Shown: positions 34,585 to 44,303, counted from the stretch's first letter. The stretch: 64,000 bases of DNA from Ferrovibrio sp. (GCA_017991315.1 JAGOQS010000002.1:124001-188000); one strand, 5' to 3'. Notes: generated by a model not told the origin, from the sequence alone. Made by a program: numbers and translations.

Positions 34585-35688
34585 TTACTTGTAGGCCTTG
34601 GCCTTGCTAATGACCGCCGCGCGGTCAAATTTATTGTACTCGGGAACAAACTCGTTCGTGTAGAGCGTGTTGAGCGGGATATTGGCGTCCTTCTCGATCA
34701 AACCACCGACCTTCAAAGCATTTATGAGGAGCTTCCAATCCTCTTCCGTGAAGGCACCCATGTTGGTCTCGTTCCGACCGGCGAGAAGGTTGGCCATGCG
34801 AGGCTTCATTACCTCGACCTCCTTCTTCATGTTGTCGGCATCCGAGCCACTAGTCGGCTTCAGTTCGGGATACTGACGCCAGAACGACAAGATGCAGCCT
34901 TCCAGATTGGCGTTGCAGGCAATTGCCGCCTTCGACATCGCCCGACCGAAGCGGATGACAAGGCCTGGGTTCTTTTTCAGCAGCTCCTCGGTAACCGGGA
35001 AGCCATGGCTAGAAAGATTCTGGTATTCCTTCGGGAACGGGATGCGGCGGATCTTGGTGCCCGTCAGCTCAAGCGATACATGGGCGGTGTCCCACAGGTT
35101 CAGGCCATCGATGGACTTGCGGCGCAGCGCCTCGAAAGCCGGGACGCCCGAACCAGCGGCAATCTTTTGCACCGTGTTCCAGTTAACACCTTCACTCTGC
35201 GCCATCGCCTGGGTCATCGCGATATTGCCCGAGGTCAGCGACACGAAGCCGATCGTCTTGCCGCCGAAATCGCCCATCGTCTTGATCGGGCTATCTTCCA
35301 GCACCGCCATCTCCCAGATGGAGCGCGGCAGGAAATTATAGACGAAGCGCAGCGGGAAGTTCGGCTTCCCCTCCTGGCGTGAGATCGGCAACGGCTCCAG
35401 GCTCGCATAGGCCGAATGAATCGTGCCTGCCAGCAATTGGGGAATGATGACGCCCGATCCGGTCAGGACGATGATTTCGGCGTCGAGATTCTCCTCATCG
35501 AAGAAACCCAGAGCCTTGGCGAAGGTGAAATTGGCGGTGCCGGTATTCAGGGCCGACGGCCAGGCAAAGACAAATTTGTCTTTTGCGACAGCAGGTTGTG
35601 TGGCAAGAGCCGGAACCAGAACCGCAGCACCGATCAGGGCGCTCCGAAGCATATTAAAGCAGCGCGATACGCGTGGTGAAACTTGCAT
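34585..35688 (-). CDS. NMT1/SsuA-like periplasmic substrate-binding protein
   Basis: 367 residues with a Sec signal peptide (cleavage after AVA, about residue 34), preceded by a strong AGGAGG ribosome site. The mature protein shows GTANFTFAKALGFFDEENLD and GSGVIIPQLLAGTIHSAYAS, as in SsuA, TauA and THI5/NMT1-type binders, and continues with GKTIGFVSLTSGNIAMTQAM. These proteins bind alkylsulfonates, pyrimidine precursors, aromatic acids or hydantoin-like compounds, so the ligand cannot be named. It is the first gene of the importer operon and has a promoter overlapping a candidate operator at 35719-35751. Confidence 0.9.
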   Translation of the reverse strand: MQVSPRVSRCFNMLRSALIGAAVLVPALATQPAVAKDKFVFAWPSALNTGTANFTFAKALGFFDEENLDAEIIVLTGSGVIIPQLLAGTIHSAYASLEPLPISRQEGKPNFPLRFVYNFLPRSIWEMAVLEDSPIKTMGDFGGKTIGFVSLTSGNIAMTQAMAQSEGVNWNTVQKIAAGSGVPAFEALRRKSIDGLNLWDTAHVSLELTGTKIRRIPFPKEYQNLSSHGFPVTEELLKKNPGLVIRFGRAMSKAAIACNANLEGCILSFWRQYPELKPTSGSDADNMKKEVEVMKPRMANLLAGRNETNMGAFTEEDWKLLINALKVGGLIEKDANIPLNTLYTNEFVPEYNKFDRAAVISKAKAYK

Positions 35689-35718
35689 AAACCCCTCCTT
35701 GTCTCTTTATTTGCAATA

Positions 35719-35751
35719 ATGTCTATAATATCGAGACGCACGTAGCGTCAA
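35719..35751 (-). promoter_or_regulatory. sigma-70-type promoter with candidate IclR operator (importer operon)
   Basis: On the minus strand TTGACG (-35), a 17-base spacer and TTATAG (-10) form a good promoter. A half-conserved palindrome reads ATGTCT-N9-AGACGC on the plus strand (35719-35739) and covers the -10 box. The same word, spacing and offset recur at 45457-45477. The operator lies 31-51 bases before the binding-protein ATG. Confidence 0.7.
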
Positions 35752-35780
35752 GCAAATTGCATGATTTGGCAATGTCCGCG

Positions 35781-38700
35781 TCACAAAAGCTCAATTGCTT
35801 TCGCGATAGCGCGTCGTGCGACATTGATGGTCAGTTCCGCCTTGTAGGCGTTGTCCTTCATCGGCAGAGCGCCGAATACCACTGACTTCGCCGCCTCGTC
35901 GATCAGGTCCTGAGATAGCGGATCGGACAGAAGGATATTCTCAGCGACCGGGATGCGGATTGGCTTCGGCGCCACGCCGCCCAGCGAGATGGCGGCATAG
36001 TCGAGGCGGACACGGCTTCCCGCTACATCAACCGCAGCCGAGGCTTCCGCAAAGTCACCAGCCCAGCGGGCGAATTTCTCGAAGTGGAAAGCGCTTCTGC
36101 GGGACGGCACGGGAATATTGATTTCCGTGATGATTTCATCCGGGTCCAGGACCGTCTCACCAGCCCAGACATACAGCTCGCCGACAGGAAGTTTTCGCGT
36201 TCGACGCGGACCGACCACAACCAGATCGGCTTTCAGCGCGGTCAGGATTGGCGCAAGATCCGAAACACACGGCGCGGCACAGCGCCCCGTTCCCATGATG
36301 GAATGGTGCCTGTTCTCGCCGAGTACGGCGTAACACGGGCATGCCGGCCCGGAAAAACGGTAGCAAGGCGTCGCCGACCTGAAGAACCAGCAACGCTTTT
36401 CCTGGCACAGATCGCCAGCCACGGTGGCGCGGTTGCGAACGATAGGCGTCGCAATCTGCAGAATGGCATTCTTCAATGTCGGGAAATGAGTGTTGATAAG
36501 CTCGTCCTCAGCCAGAGCTGACAAGGTGACGCCAGCGCCGACCTGAATGAAGCCTTCATCAAGCCGTATCTTCCGCATCGATGCGATATGGCCGACCGAA
36601 ACCAACTGCCTGGGCGAGTAAATGCCCTGCTTTATGCCGGGGATCAGATCCGTGCCGCCCGCGATGAGCTGGCTCTTGAGATCAGGAGTCGCAAGCGTAT
36701 GAACCGCAGTCGCTATAGACTCGGCCTGGACGATTCTTTTCGGCGTGCTGGCCTCGCGCGAGGCCCCGATGGCCTTGCCGAGTCTTTTCATCACGGGCAC
36801 CATCGCCGGATAGGCCTTGCGTACAGTCGCGATTTCGAGATTGCGCAACCGGCTGAGCGACTTCATCTCCGGCAGAGGGGCATTTTCCTTCTTGCGCAGG
36901 GCTTCCAGAACCATTTCCGGCGTGATCGGAAGCCTGTGGAATCGAACACCGGTCGCATTGGCAACCGCATTCGCGATCGCGGCCACAGTGGCGTTGATAG
37001 TCGGCTCACCGGCCGCCTTGGCGCCAAAGGGGCCCAGATTTTCTTCTGTCTCGACGAATTCGACCACGATGTCCGGCGTGTCGAGCATCCGGGGGACACG
37101 GTAGTTGAAGAGCGACCGGTTGATCGGTCGGCCGTCCTGGAACAGAACCTCCTCGCTCAGTGCCATGCCGATACCCTGAACGATACCACCGTAGGTCTGC
37201 CCCTCCAGTGCCGTAAGATTGATGACCTTGCCGACGTCCTGGACAGAAGCAATCTTGAGGACTTTGACCCGACCGGTCTCCGGATCGACTTCGACCTCGG
37301 CCGTCTGGGCTGCAAACGCATACGAGGCGGCGTAATTACCAAAGCCGGTCTTTGCATCCGGCCGTGCCAGGTCGATTTCGTAGAAGCCCTCAACCTTCAG
37401 CGTGCCATATCGTTGAGCCGCCTGCCCAAAAGTCATGAAGTCCGGGGCATCCGGCCGCTTGAACCGACCGTCTGCATAGTCAATGGCATCAACCGGAACC
37501 GACCAATCGACGGCCAGATTCTCCTTCACCGCAGCCACCAGTTTCCTGCCGGCATCAAGAACCGCATTGCCGGTGACAAAGGTCACGCGGGAGGCAGCGC
37601 TGCCCAGGTCGTCAGGGCTCTCTTCCGTATCCATGTGCAGGACGTCGATCCGGCTCATCGGGATGCCGAGGGAGTCCGACAGGAGCTGGGCAAGCAAGGT
37701 ATTCTGGCCGGTACCGGTGTCGGCAGTTTGCGTGCCGATACGGAAGGTTCCGTCGGGATACGCAACCAGAGCAATCCTGGAGAAATTGCCTTCGGCATAG
37801 AGAACGCTGCCGCTGGCATGAATCATCGAAGCAACCCCGACGCCGCGATACTTGGGCAGCTTGCCGTACTTCTCCTTCCAGCCGATCAGCTCGGCCGAAC
37901 GCTTCAGACACTCATCCAGGCCGCAGGAGGTGATTTTCCAGCCCAGGATGGTTTCATCGCCCGGCTGATTGGCAATGCTCCGCCGATACTCCACAGGGTC
38001 CAGGCCGAGCTTCTCGGCGACTTCATCGACTTGGCTCTCGATCGCCCAGATGATGCCGGGTGCGCCCATACCCCGATATGAACCACCTGGAACCTTGTTG
38101 GTGTAAACCAGGTTGGCCTCGATTGCCGCCGCCTTGACCCGATAGAGATTCGTGATGCGGTGGCGCATTGCCGAGATGTAGACTGGCCCCATATGGGTAT
38201 AGGCGCCGTTGTCGACATGGGCATCCAGCGTCCGGCAAAGGATGTTGCCGTGTTTGTCCACGGCAGTACGCAGGTTCATATACTTGGCATGGTCGGTCTT
38301 GCCCGCGAGATATTCCTCATCGCGGCTCAGCACCACTTTGACCGGGCGGCAAGTTTGGATCGACAGGAGTGCCGCAATGGCAATCTGTTCAGGCGATTGC
38401 GACTTTCCGCCGAAGCCGCCGCCAACCGCAACAGACCGGACGAAGACCTTCTCGCGCTCGAACGGCAGGACACGCGCCAGTTCCTTGCGGACGAAGAAAG
38501 GGGCCTGTGTACCCGCCCAGATTTCCAACTTTTCTTCGCTCTTGTCGTAGGACGCGACCGCTGCATTGGTCTCCATGCAGACCGGCCAAACGATACCGTG
38601 TTCGAAATGCCCCTCGACGATCAGGGCAGCCTTGCTGAACTCTTCCTCGACATTGCCGAACATTGCCGAGATTTTCTGGGCCACATTCCTGGGCAACCCA

Positions 38701-39155
38701 TCCCGGAGCGGATGTATTTCATCGGCGTTGGAGCTGATCGCCTCAAAAACATCCAGGGCTGGCTTCCAGACCTCGTAGTCAACCTTGATGGCACGGACCG
38801 CCTCGCGAGCAATCTCCAGGGTATCGGCAGCCACTGCCGCCACCTCCTCGCCATAAAACCGTACGCGGCCGAGAGCCATCGGGCGACGATCCGAGTAGCC
38901 GGCGCCGTAGTTGACGTATGGTGCGTCTGCAAAATCCGAAGCCGTGATGACGGCATGGACGCCAGGCATGGACTTGGCGGCCGAGATATCGATGCTGCAT
39001 ATCTTCGCGGACGCATGCGGACTGCGCAGAATGGCGCCATGCAGCATATTGGGAAGCGAGATATCATGAGTGTATTTGGAGCGACCGAAAATCTTGTTCC
39101 GGCCTTCGATCTGAGGGATGCGCCGACCGACGGTCTTTTCAAATACCTCAGACAT
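35781..39155 (-). CDS. fused molybdopterin-binding and FAD-binding hydroxylase subunit
   Basis: 1124 residues from MSEVFEKTVGRR, whose ATG overlaps the upstream stop in TGATG. Residues about 1-755 form a xanthine-dehydrogenase-family Mo subunit: KYTHDISLPNMLHGAILRSP, VAVGGGFGGKSQ, RGMGAPG and the active-site glutamate in GAKAAGEPTI. After a linker, residues about 810-1124 form a FAD-binding subunit (LIAGGTDLIPGIKQG, ATVAGDL). The FAD part has a Cys-rich insert near 917-960 (CQEKRC, TPCY, GPACPC, GRCAAPC), reminiscent of the extra iron-sulfur cluster of 4-hydroxybenzoyl-CoA reductase or PaoB-type proteins. With the 2Fe-2S protein encoded just upstream it makes a complete enzyme. Substrate unknown. 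Confidence 0.88.
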   Translation of the reverse strand: MSEVFEKTVGRRIPQIEGRNKIFGRSKYTHDISLPNMLHGAILRSPHASAKICSIDISAAKSMPGVHAVITASDFADAPYVNYGAGYSDRRPMALGRVRFYGEEVAAVAADTLEIAREAVRAIKVDYEVWKPALDVFEAISSNADEIHPLRDGLPRNVAQKISAMFGNVEEEFSKAALIVEGHFEHGIVWPVCMETNAAVASYDKSEEKLEIWAGTQAPFFVRKELARVLPFEREKVFVRSVAVGGGFGGKSQSPEQIAIAALLSIQTCRPVKVVLSRDEEYLAGKTDHAKYMNLRTAVDKHGNILCRTLDAHVDNGAYTHMGPVYISAMRHRITNLYRVKAAAIEANLVYTNKVPGGSYRGMGAPGIIWAIESQVDEVAEKLGLDPVEYRRSIANQPGDETILGWKITSCGLDECLKRSAELIGWKEKYGKLPKYRGVGVASMIHASGSVLYAEGNFSRIALVAYPDGTFRIGTQTADTGTGQNTLLAQLLSDSLGIPMSRIDVLHMDTEESPDDLGSAASRVTFVTGNAVLDAGRKLVAAVKENLAVDWSVPVDAIDYADGRFKRPDAPDFMTFGQAAQRYGTLKVEGFYEIDLARPDAKTGFGNYAASYAFAAQTAEVEVDPETGRVKVLKIASVQDVGKVINLTALEGQTYGGIVQGIGMALSEEVLFQDGRPINRSLFNYRVPRMLDTPDIVVEFVETEENLGPFGAKAAGEPTINATVAAIANAVANATGVRFHRLPITPEMVLEALRKKENAPLPEMKSLSRLRNLEIATVRKAYPAMVPVMKRLGKAIGASREASTPKRIVQAESIATAVHTLATPDLKSQLIAGGTDLIPGIKQGIYSPRQLVSVGHIASMRKIRLDEGFIQVGAGVTLSALAEDELINTHFPTLKNAILQIATPIVRNRATVAGDLCQEKRCWFFRSATPCYRFSGPACPCYAVLGENRHHSIMGTGRCAAPCVSDLAPILTALKADLVVVGPRRTRKLPVGELYVWAGETVLDPDEIITEINIPVPSRRSAFHFEKFARWAGDFAEASAAVDVAGSRVRLDYAAISLGGVAPKPIRIPVAENILLSDPLSQDLIDEAAKSVVFGALPMKDNAYKAELTINVARRAIAKAIELL

Positions 39156-39658
39156 CAGCCGCACGCCTTCCGGACGGCTTCGATGATCTGGACGTAGCCG
39201 GTACACCGACAGATATTGCCCTGCAATGCCATCTTGATATCTTGATCGGATGGACAGCTATTTCGCTGCAAGAGAGCGGCAGCCGACATCATCATGCCCG
39301 AGGTGCAGAAGCCGCACTGAAAGGCGCCGTTTTCCAGAAAGGCCTGCTGCAGCGCCGTCGGCTCGCCATCGGGCGATAGCCCCTCGATGGTCGTTACGCT
39401 CCGGCCATCAATCGTGGCGGCAAGCGTCACGCAAGCAGGCACGGCGACGCCATCAAGATGGACCGTGCAGGCACCGCATTCAGCGCTGCCACACCCGATC
39501 TTCGTACCGGTCAGTTGCAGCCGCTCCCTCAAAACCTCGGCCAAGGACGCGAATGCCTGCACCTCGACCACTATATCCTTGCCGTTCAGATTGAACTGAA
39601 CGAGGACGGTGTCGCCGGCTACCATGCTTGCATTCGATGTGGCCGCAGTTTCAGTCAT
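39155..39658 (-). CDS. 2Fe-2S subunit of molybdenum hydroxylase B
   Basis: 167 residues. The plant-type ferredoxin domain has CGSAECGAC (about residues 56-64) and a fourth cysteine in VPACVTL. The second, all-helical cluster domain has QCGFCTSGM and NICRCTGY. This is the small electron-transfer subunit of the xanthine dehydrogenase/CoxS family. It lies between the two Mo subunits; its stop overlaps the fused Mo-FAD gene, so it most likely serves that enzyme. Its start overlaps the end of the preceding gene by eight bases. Confidence 0.94.
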   Translation of the reverse strand: MTETAATSNASMVAGDTVLVQFNLNGKDIVVEVQAFASLAEVLRERLQLTGTKIGCGSAECGACTVHLDGVAVPACVTLAATIDGRSVTTIEGLSPDGEPTALQQAFLENGAFQCGFCTSGMMMSAAALLQRNSCPSDQDIKMALQGNICRCTGYVQIIEAVRKACG

Positions 39659-41921
39659 GCAACAAAATCTTTTCTGCTGTAATCGGCAGGCTCATGATGC
39701 GCTTGCCCGTCGCATTGAAGACGGCGTTAGCTATCGCTGCTGGCGGCTGGATGGTCGGAGGTTCCCCCACTCCCTTCGCTCCATATGGGGTGGAGGTGGC
39801 AGGGTGCGTCACGAGGATAACCTCGATTGGCGGAACATCCATGGAAGTGGGCATCTTATAGTCTGTCATGTTTGCATTCATGACATGGCCGTCGACTATG
39901 ACGAGTTCCTCGAATATCGCCTGGCCAATCCCCTGAACTGCACCACCTTCCAGTTGGCCTTCGAGGTTTGACGGATTGATCGCATAGCCAACGTCTTGTG
40001 CAACAACGTAGCGATTAATAGTAATCGCGCCCGACATCTCATCGACGCTGACATCTGCAGCATGAACATGGAAACTCGCCGCCGGCCATGCTGGCGAGTA
40101 GTGCTTGCTCACGCGTGCCGGGTCATGTGCAACTGCGTCGGCGATATAGTTCGCCTCTGCGGTCAGACCTCCCCCACCCATATTCGCCGTGGCGGCCAGC
40201 TCGGCATACGTGACTTTCTTGCCATTCGCCGAAAAGCCTTTGCCGCCGAGTTCCAGATCGACCTCAGCTACGCCAAGGGCCTTGGCGGCCATCGGACGCA
40301 ACTTCTTCATCAGGTTTTCTCCCGCCATGCGTGCGGCGTTGGCGACCGTCACCATGGTGCGGCTGCCCTGAGAACCGAAATCATATGGAGTGGTCTGGGA
40401 GTCCGCGCTGACGACCGTGATGTCCGAAACATCGACGCCCAGGTCTTCGGCGAGAATCTGAGCCACGCCAGTCAGAGCGCCGGTGCCCAGTTCAACCACA
40501 CCGACCATCAGGGTGAAGACTCCACCGGATGACAGCTTCAGATAAGCCCCCGATGAGCCACGGGAGGTCATCCATGCCGCGCAGGCCAGGCCCTTGCCGC
40601 GATTCTTCTCCGGGTTCCGCTTATCCCAGCCGATGGCTTCAGCCGCCTTGAGCAGGCATTCTTCCAGACCTACCTGGGTCATCACCTGGCCGGTCGGACT
40701 CAGATCGCCTTCATGAATGATGTTGCGCAGACGAATTTCCAACGGGTCGATACCCAGATCGTGCGCGATGATGTCCATCTGGGATTCAGACGCGAAGTTT
40801 GACATCGGACCGGACGGGGCGCGTACTGAACCGGTCGGATGGTTGTTGGTGTATATCGAGCGCCCTTCGATAAGAAGGTTGGGCAGCTTGTATGGACCAG
40901 CCAGCAGCGTGACACCTGTCGAGGCAATCAACGGGCCGGAACCTGAAGCGGCACCGGTATCGACCAGAAGCCTGCCTTGTTTGGCGATAATGCGGCCTTC
41001 CTTGTCGACACCGGTCTTCAACCAGATATGAGCTGGCTGTCGGAACAGTGCCGCAGACAGCTCCTCATGCGAAGTCGACATCACGCGCACAGGCCGCCTC
41101 GCCGCATGAGCCAGAGCCAGCGCGAAATGCTCCATGCCAATGCGCAGCTTGCCGCCAAAACCGCCCCCAATCGCCGGGACAATAACGCGGACTTTTCCGG
41201 GCGAGATACCGAAGATTTCGGCAAGACTGCTCTGGGTATCGAACAGTAGCTGGGCATTGGACCAGACGGTGGCATCGCCGTCGGGCGTCCATTGTCCCAC
41301 AGCCACGCGCGGCTCGGTATAGCCGGCATGCACCGGGGCGGTACGGAAGGTGTGCTCGTAGACGCGGTAACTGTCCTTGAAGCCTTGCTCAACATCGCCG
41401 GCCTTGATGACCGTTACGCTCGATTGATTGCCCTCGGGGGTCGCAAGCGGATGACCCTTCAGGTTCTTCACATCAGGATGAACCAGCGGCGCGCCTTCTT
41501 TGATCGCCTCAGTCAGTTCAAAGACAGCCGGGAGTGGCTGATATTCTATCTCAATCAGACCAAGCGCCGCCTCCGCGATAGCTTCCGTATCCGCAGCAAC
41601 AGCCGCAATAGCCTGGCCGACATACTTCACCTCGCCATCGGCGAAAACTTCAAAGTCCTTGATGAAATTGCCATAGGAATTGAGCTTCATGGTCTTCGCG
41701 GACACAATGGCACGCACACCCGCAACGGCCTGAGCCTTCGAAGTATCCAGACGAATAATTCTGGCATGGGCCTGGGTACTGCGGAATACGCGGCCATGGA
41801 GCATTCCAGGCAGAGTGAAGTCAGCAGCGTAAATCGTGGCTCCCTGAACCTTTGAAGACGCGTCAATGCGCTTGTGGCGGCTGCCTATCAGACGGTTATT
41901 GCTCAGAAGACCTGCGCTCAT
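39651..41921 (-). CDS. molybdopterin-binding subunit of molybdenum hydroxylase A
   Basis: 756 residues. It shows the Mo-subunit landmarks GATIYAADFTLPGMLHGRVF (start), VPAIGGGFGGKLRIG, the cofactor-contact region SVRAPSGPMSNF, QGSRTMVTVANAARMAG, and the active-site glutamate in YGAKGVGEPPTIQ near the end. Family members hydroxylate aromatic heterocycles or aldehydes using water as the oxygen source. Gene order FAD-2Fe2S-Mo with gaps of one and three bases indicates a CoxMSL-like three-subunit enzyme. It is clearly distinct in sequence from the fused paralogue downstream. The locus has no XdhC/CoxD-type maturation gene. Confidence 0.92.
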   Translation of the reverse strand: MSAGLLSNNRLIGSRHKRIDASSKVQGATIYAADFTLPGMLHGRVFRSTQAHARIIRLDTSKAQAVAGVRAIVSAKTMKLNSYGNFIKDFEVFADGEVKYVGQAIAAVAADTEAIAEAALGLIEIEYQPLPAVFELTEAIKEGAPLVHPDVKNLKGHPLATPEGNQSSVTVIKAGDVEQGFKDSYRVYEHTFRTAPVHAGYTEPRVAVGQWTPDGDATVWSNAQLLFDTQSSLAEIFGISPGKVRVIVPAIGGGFGGKLRIGMEHFALALAHAARRPVRVMSTSHEELSAALFRQPAHIWLKTGVDKEGRIIAKQGRLLVDTGAASGSGPLIASTGVTLLAGPYKLPNLLIEGRSIYTNNHPTGSVRAPSGPMSNFASESQMDIIAHDLGIDPLEIRLRNIIHEGDLSPTGQVMTQVGLEECLLKAAEAIGWDKRNPEKNRGKGLACAAWMTSRGSSGAYLKLSSGGVFTLMVGVVELGTGALTGVAQILAEDLGVDVSDITVVSADSQTTPYDFGSQGSRTMVTVANAARMAGENLMKKLRPMAAKALGVAEVDLELGGKGFSANGKKVTYAELAATANMGGGGLTAEANYIADAVAHDPARVSKHYSPAWPAASFHVHAADVSVDEMSGAITINRYVVAQDVGYAINPSNLEGQLEGGAVQGIGQAIFEELVIVDGHVMNANMTDYKMPTSMDVPPIEVILVTHPATSTPYGAKGVGEPPTIQPPAAIANAVFNATGKRIMSLPITAEKILLHD

Positions 41922-41924
41922 GGT

Positions 41925-42389
41925 TTACTGTCTCGCCTGTGCTGCGGCCTGCACGGCCTCGACGATCTTGTTGTAACCGGTGCAACGACAGAGCGTGCCG
42001 CACAGTCCTTCGCGGATTTCCTCGGCGCTTGGATTCGGCAATTCATTTAGAAGACCGGCCGCCGTCATCACCATGCCGGGAATACAGTAGCCACATTGCA
42101 CGGCATCACAGCTTACGAATGCCTCTTGAATCGGATGCATCTTGCCGCCGGCCGCCATGCCCTCGATAGTCGTGATTTTCCGGCCTTCGCACTGGGCGGC
42201 AATCAGGATGCATGAGTTCACCGATCTTCCATCGAGGAGGACGGTACAGACGCCGCATTCAGCCTCGAGACAATTCTGCTTGGTTCCGGTGAGAAAAAGC
42301 TTGTCGCGCAGGACTTCCAGAAGCGTCGCACTGTCCTCAATTTCGAGGTCGTGAATTTTGTTATTGATATCGAATTTGACCTTGAGCAT
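41925..42389 (-). CDS. 2Fe-2S subunit of molybdenum hydroxylase A
   Basis: 154 residues. CLEAECGVC (about residues 39-47) plus SCILIAA gives the first cluster; CGYCIPGM and TLCRCTGY give the second. The first loop reads TKQNCLEAECGVC instead of the commoner TK.GC..GECGAC, still with all cysteines. It transfers electrons between the molybdopterin and FAD subunits encoded three bases downstream and one base upstream. Confidence 0.94.
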   Translation of the reverse strand: MLKVKFDINNKIHDLEIEDSATLLEVLRDKLFLTGTKQNCLEAECGVCTVLLDGRSVNSCILIAAQCEGRKITTIEGMAAGGKMHPIQEAFVSCDAVQCGYCIPGMVMTAAGLLNELPNPSAEEIREGLCGTLCRCTGYNKIVEAVQAAAQARQ

Positions 42390-42390
42390 T

Positions 42391-43275
42391 TCAGCCTCTC
42401 AGCGCATTGGATATGTCGGTCAGCGCTCGGTTGACACTGCCCTCAATAACCTTGCGGCGGTATTGATCAGAGGCACGGACGTCTGTACGCGGCGTGCAAT
42501 CCTCATAGGCGGCGATCTTGGCCGCCTCCGCGATGATTGCGGCGGTGAGGTGCTGCTCCCTGAGGGCGACTTCCGCCTTAACGGCACGCAGTGGCTTTGG
42601 ACCTACGGCACCGAGCGCGATACGCGTCGATAGAACCTTTCCGTCGGCATCGGCATTCACCAGCACCGCGACGGAGGCAACGGCGATTTCCATCGCTTTG
42701 CGACGCCCGATCTTGATGAAATCAGTCGCATAGCGGTTACCGCCATCCGTGAAGACACCGGGCTTCGGGATTGCGATACCCTGGATGATCTCATCTTCCC
42801 TTAGTATCGTTTTGCCCGGAGCCAAGAAGAAGTCATCAATGCTAATGGACCGAGTGCCGCCATTGCCCGTGACCATGACACTGGCGCCAAGGCCCAGTAG
42901 AGCAATGGCGACATCGGCTGCCGGGGAGGCATTCGCGATGTTGCCGCCGATAGTGCCGACGTTGCGGACCTGATGGCCGCCCACAACACGGGCTGCCTTG
43001 CACAGTGCAGGAAAATCAGCCTGCAGGCCCGCATGGCTTTCGATATCCTTGTGGGTGCAAAGAGCCCCTATCTGATAGCCGGTCGAATGCTTCTCGATTT
43101 GCTTCAGCCCGGTCATGCCTGATAGGTCGATAAGCTCTGGGCAGACCCGGATGCCGCGGCGCAACTGCACCACAAGGTCCGTGCCGCCAGCGATATACCG
43201 GCAATGCCCAGCATACCGCGCCGCCAGGGCAATGGCCTGGGACATGCTTGCCGGCCGATGGAGCGTGAACTTCAT
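42391..43275 (-). CDS. FAD-binding subunit of molybdenum hydroxylase A
   Basis: 294 residues, CoxM/XdhB type. The pyrophosphate-binding motifs YIAGGTDLVVQLRRG (about 28-42) and NVGTIGGNIANASPAAD (about 105-121) are both present, followed by the DFFLAPGKTILREDEII segment and a C-terminal domain ending SVNRALTDISNALRG. It has no cysteine-rich insert, unlike the fused FAD domain at 35781. It overlaps the upstream luciferase-like gene by ATGA, so the operon is translationally coupled. Confidence 0.94.
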   Translation of the reverse strand: MKFTLHRPASMSQAIALAARYAGHCRYIAGGTDLVVQLRRGIRVCPELIDLSGMTGLKQIEKHSTGYQIGALCTHKDIESHAGLQADFPALCKAARVVGGHQVRNVGTIGGNIANASPAADVAIALLGLGASVMVTGNGGTRSISIDDFFLAPGKTILREDEIIQGIAIPKPGVFTDGGNRYATDFIKIGRRKAMEIAVASVAVLVNADADGKVLSTRIALGAVGPKPLRAVKAEVALREQHLTAAIIAEAAKIAAYEDCTPRTDVRASDQYRRKVIEGSVNRALTDISNALRG

Positions 43276-44303
43276 TTCAGGGCCTCGCTGGCGGCGGGCC
43301 AGACTTCGGTCGCGAACTTCTCCAATGTGGATGCGACGTCGTATCCCTTGGCAGGCAGCACAGAGACGATCACACCATTCATACCCACGGCGAACAGGCC
43401 CTTGAGCTGTGCCGTGACTTCAGCCGGGGTGCCGCAGAGCGAAATGGCGCGAACCATATCCTGAGTCACGTCCTGCTTGATGAGCTCGTATGGCGCGGCC
43501 CCAGATTTGTAAGGGACGTCGGCGACTTTCGCCTTGACCGCATCGCTGAGTTCCAAGCCTTGCCGGGCCAGGGTCTCGAAGTGGGTACGTCCAGAAGCCA
43601 GCGTCCGAGCGGCACGCAGGCGCAGCGCATCGAAGGCATCAGAACTGACTTCGCTTAAGGACAGATTCAGACGGACGATGCACTTCACCGATTTCGGATC
43701 GCGACCCTTCTTGGCGGCTGCCTTGTCGATACGTGCTCGCATGCTGGCGGCTTCTTCAGCATTGCCGCAGCCTTCCATGATGCAGGCATCGGCATACGAA
43801 GCGGCCATGTCCTGACCGAGCGGGCCATTGCTCGCGACCCAGATCGGGAGATCCTTGCGGGTCGGCTTGAATCCCAGCTTACCGGCATTGAACTGGACAA
43901 CTTCACCCTTGTAGGTGACCTCTTCGCCAGTAGAGAACTGGCGGATAAATTCGATTGCTTCCCGGATCGCGCGGGCGGGTTTGGCGCGCGGGACGCCCAT
44001 TTCAGTGAACCCCGAAACACCGGCACCCAGGCCCAGGATGGCACGGCCATGGGAAATGTCATCAAGCGTGTGAATGGCCATGGCGGTGAGAGCCGCATGG
44101 CGGGAATACGGATCGGTGACGCACGGACCGATATTGATTTTCTCAGTCTTTGTGGCGATCAGGGTGAGCAGCGAATAGACCTCGCGATAGAAACGCTCGT
44201 CGGCAATCCAGACATCGGTGAAGCCGAGCTTCTCTGCTTTGACCGCCAAATCAGAGAGAGTGTGCGGGTCGCTGAGACCTGCCATCAGAAGGCCGAGCGT
44301 CAC
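43272..44303 (-). CDS. LLM-class (luciferase-like) flavin-dependent oxidoreductase
   Basis: 343 residues starting at a GTG that overlaps the preceding stop (GTGA), with GGAGGAAAG upstream. The TIM-barrel pattern is clear: DLAVKAEKLGFTDVWIADER, TEKINIGPCVTDPYSRH, RAILGLGAGVSGFTEMGV and KDLPIWVASNGPLG. Members use FMN or F420; the resemblance is to methylene-H4MPT-reductase-like and alkanesulfonate-monooxygenase-like proteins. If FMN-dependent it would need reduced flavin, which the flavin reductase at 31528 could provide. It sits between DUF917 and the hydroxylase genes, so a ring-oxidising or desulfonating step is plausible but unproven. Confidence 0.88.
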   Translation of the reverse strand: MTLGLLMAGLSDPHTLSDLAVKAEKLGFTDVWIADERFYREVYSLLTLIATKTEKINIGPCVTDPYSRHAALTAMAIHTLDDISHGRAILGLGAGVSGFTEMGVPRAKPARAIREAIEFIRQFSTGEEVTYKGEVVQFNAGKLGFKPTRKDLPIWVASNGPLGQDMAASYADACIMEGCGNAEEAASMRARIDKAAAKKGRDPKSVKCIVRLNLSLSEVSSDAFDALRLRAARTLASGRTHFETLARQGLELSDAVKAKVADVPYKSGAAPYELIKQDVTQDMVRAISLCGTPAEVTAQLKGLFAVGMNGVIVSVLPAKGYDVASTLEKFATEVWPAASEALK

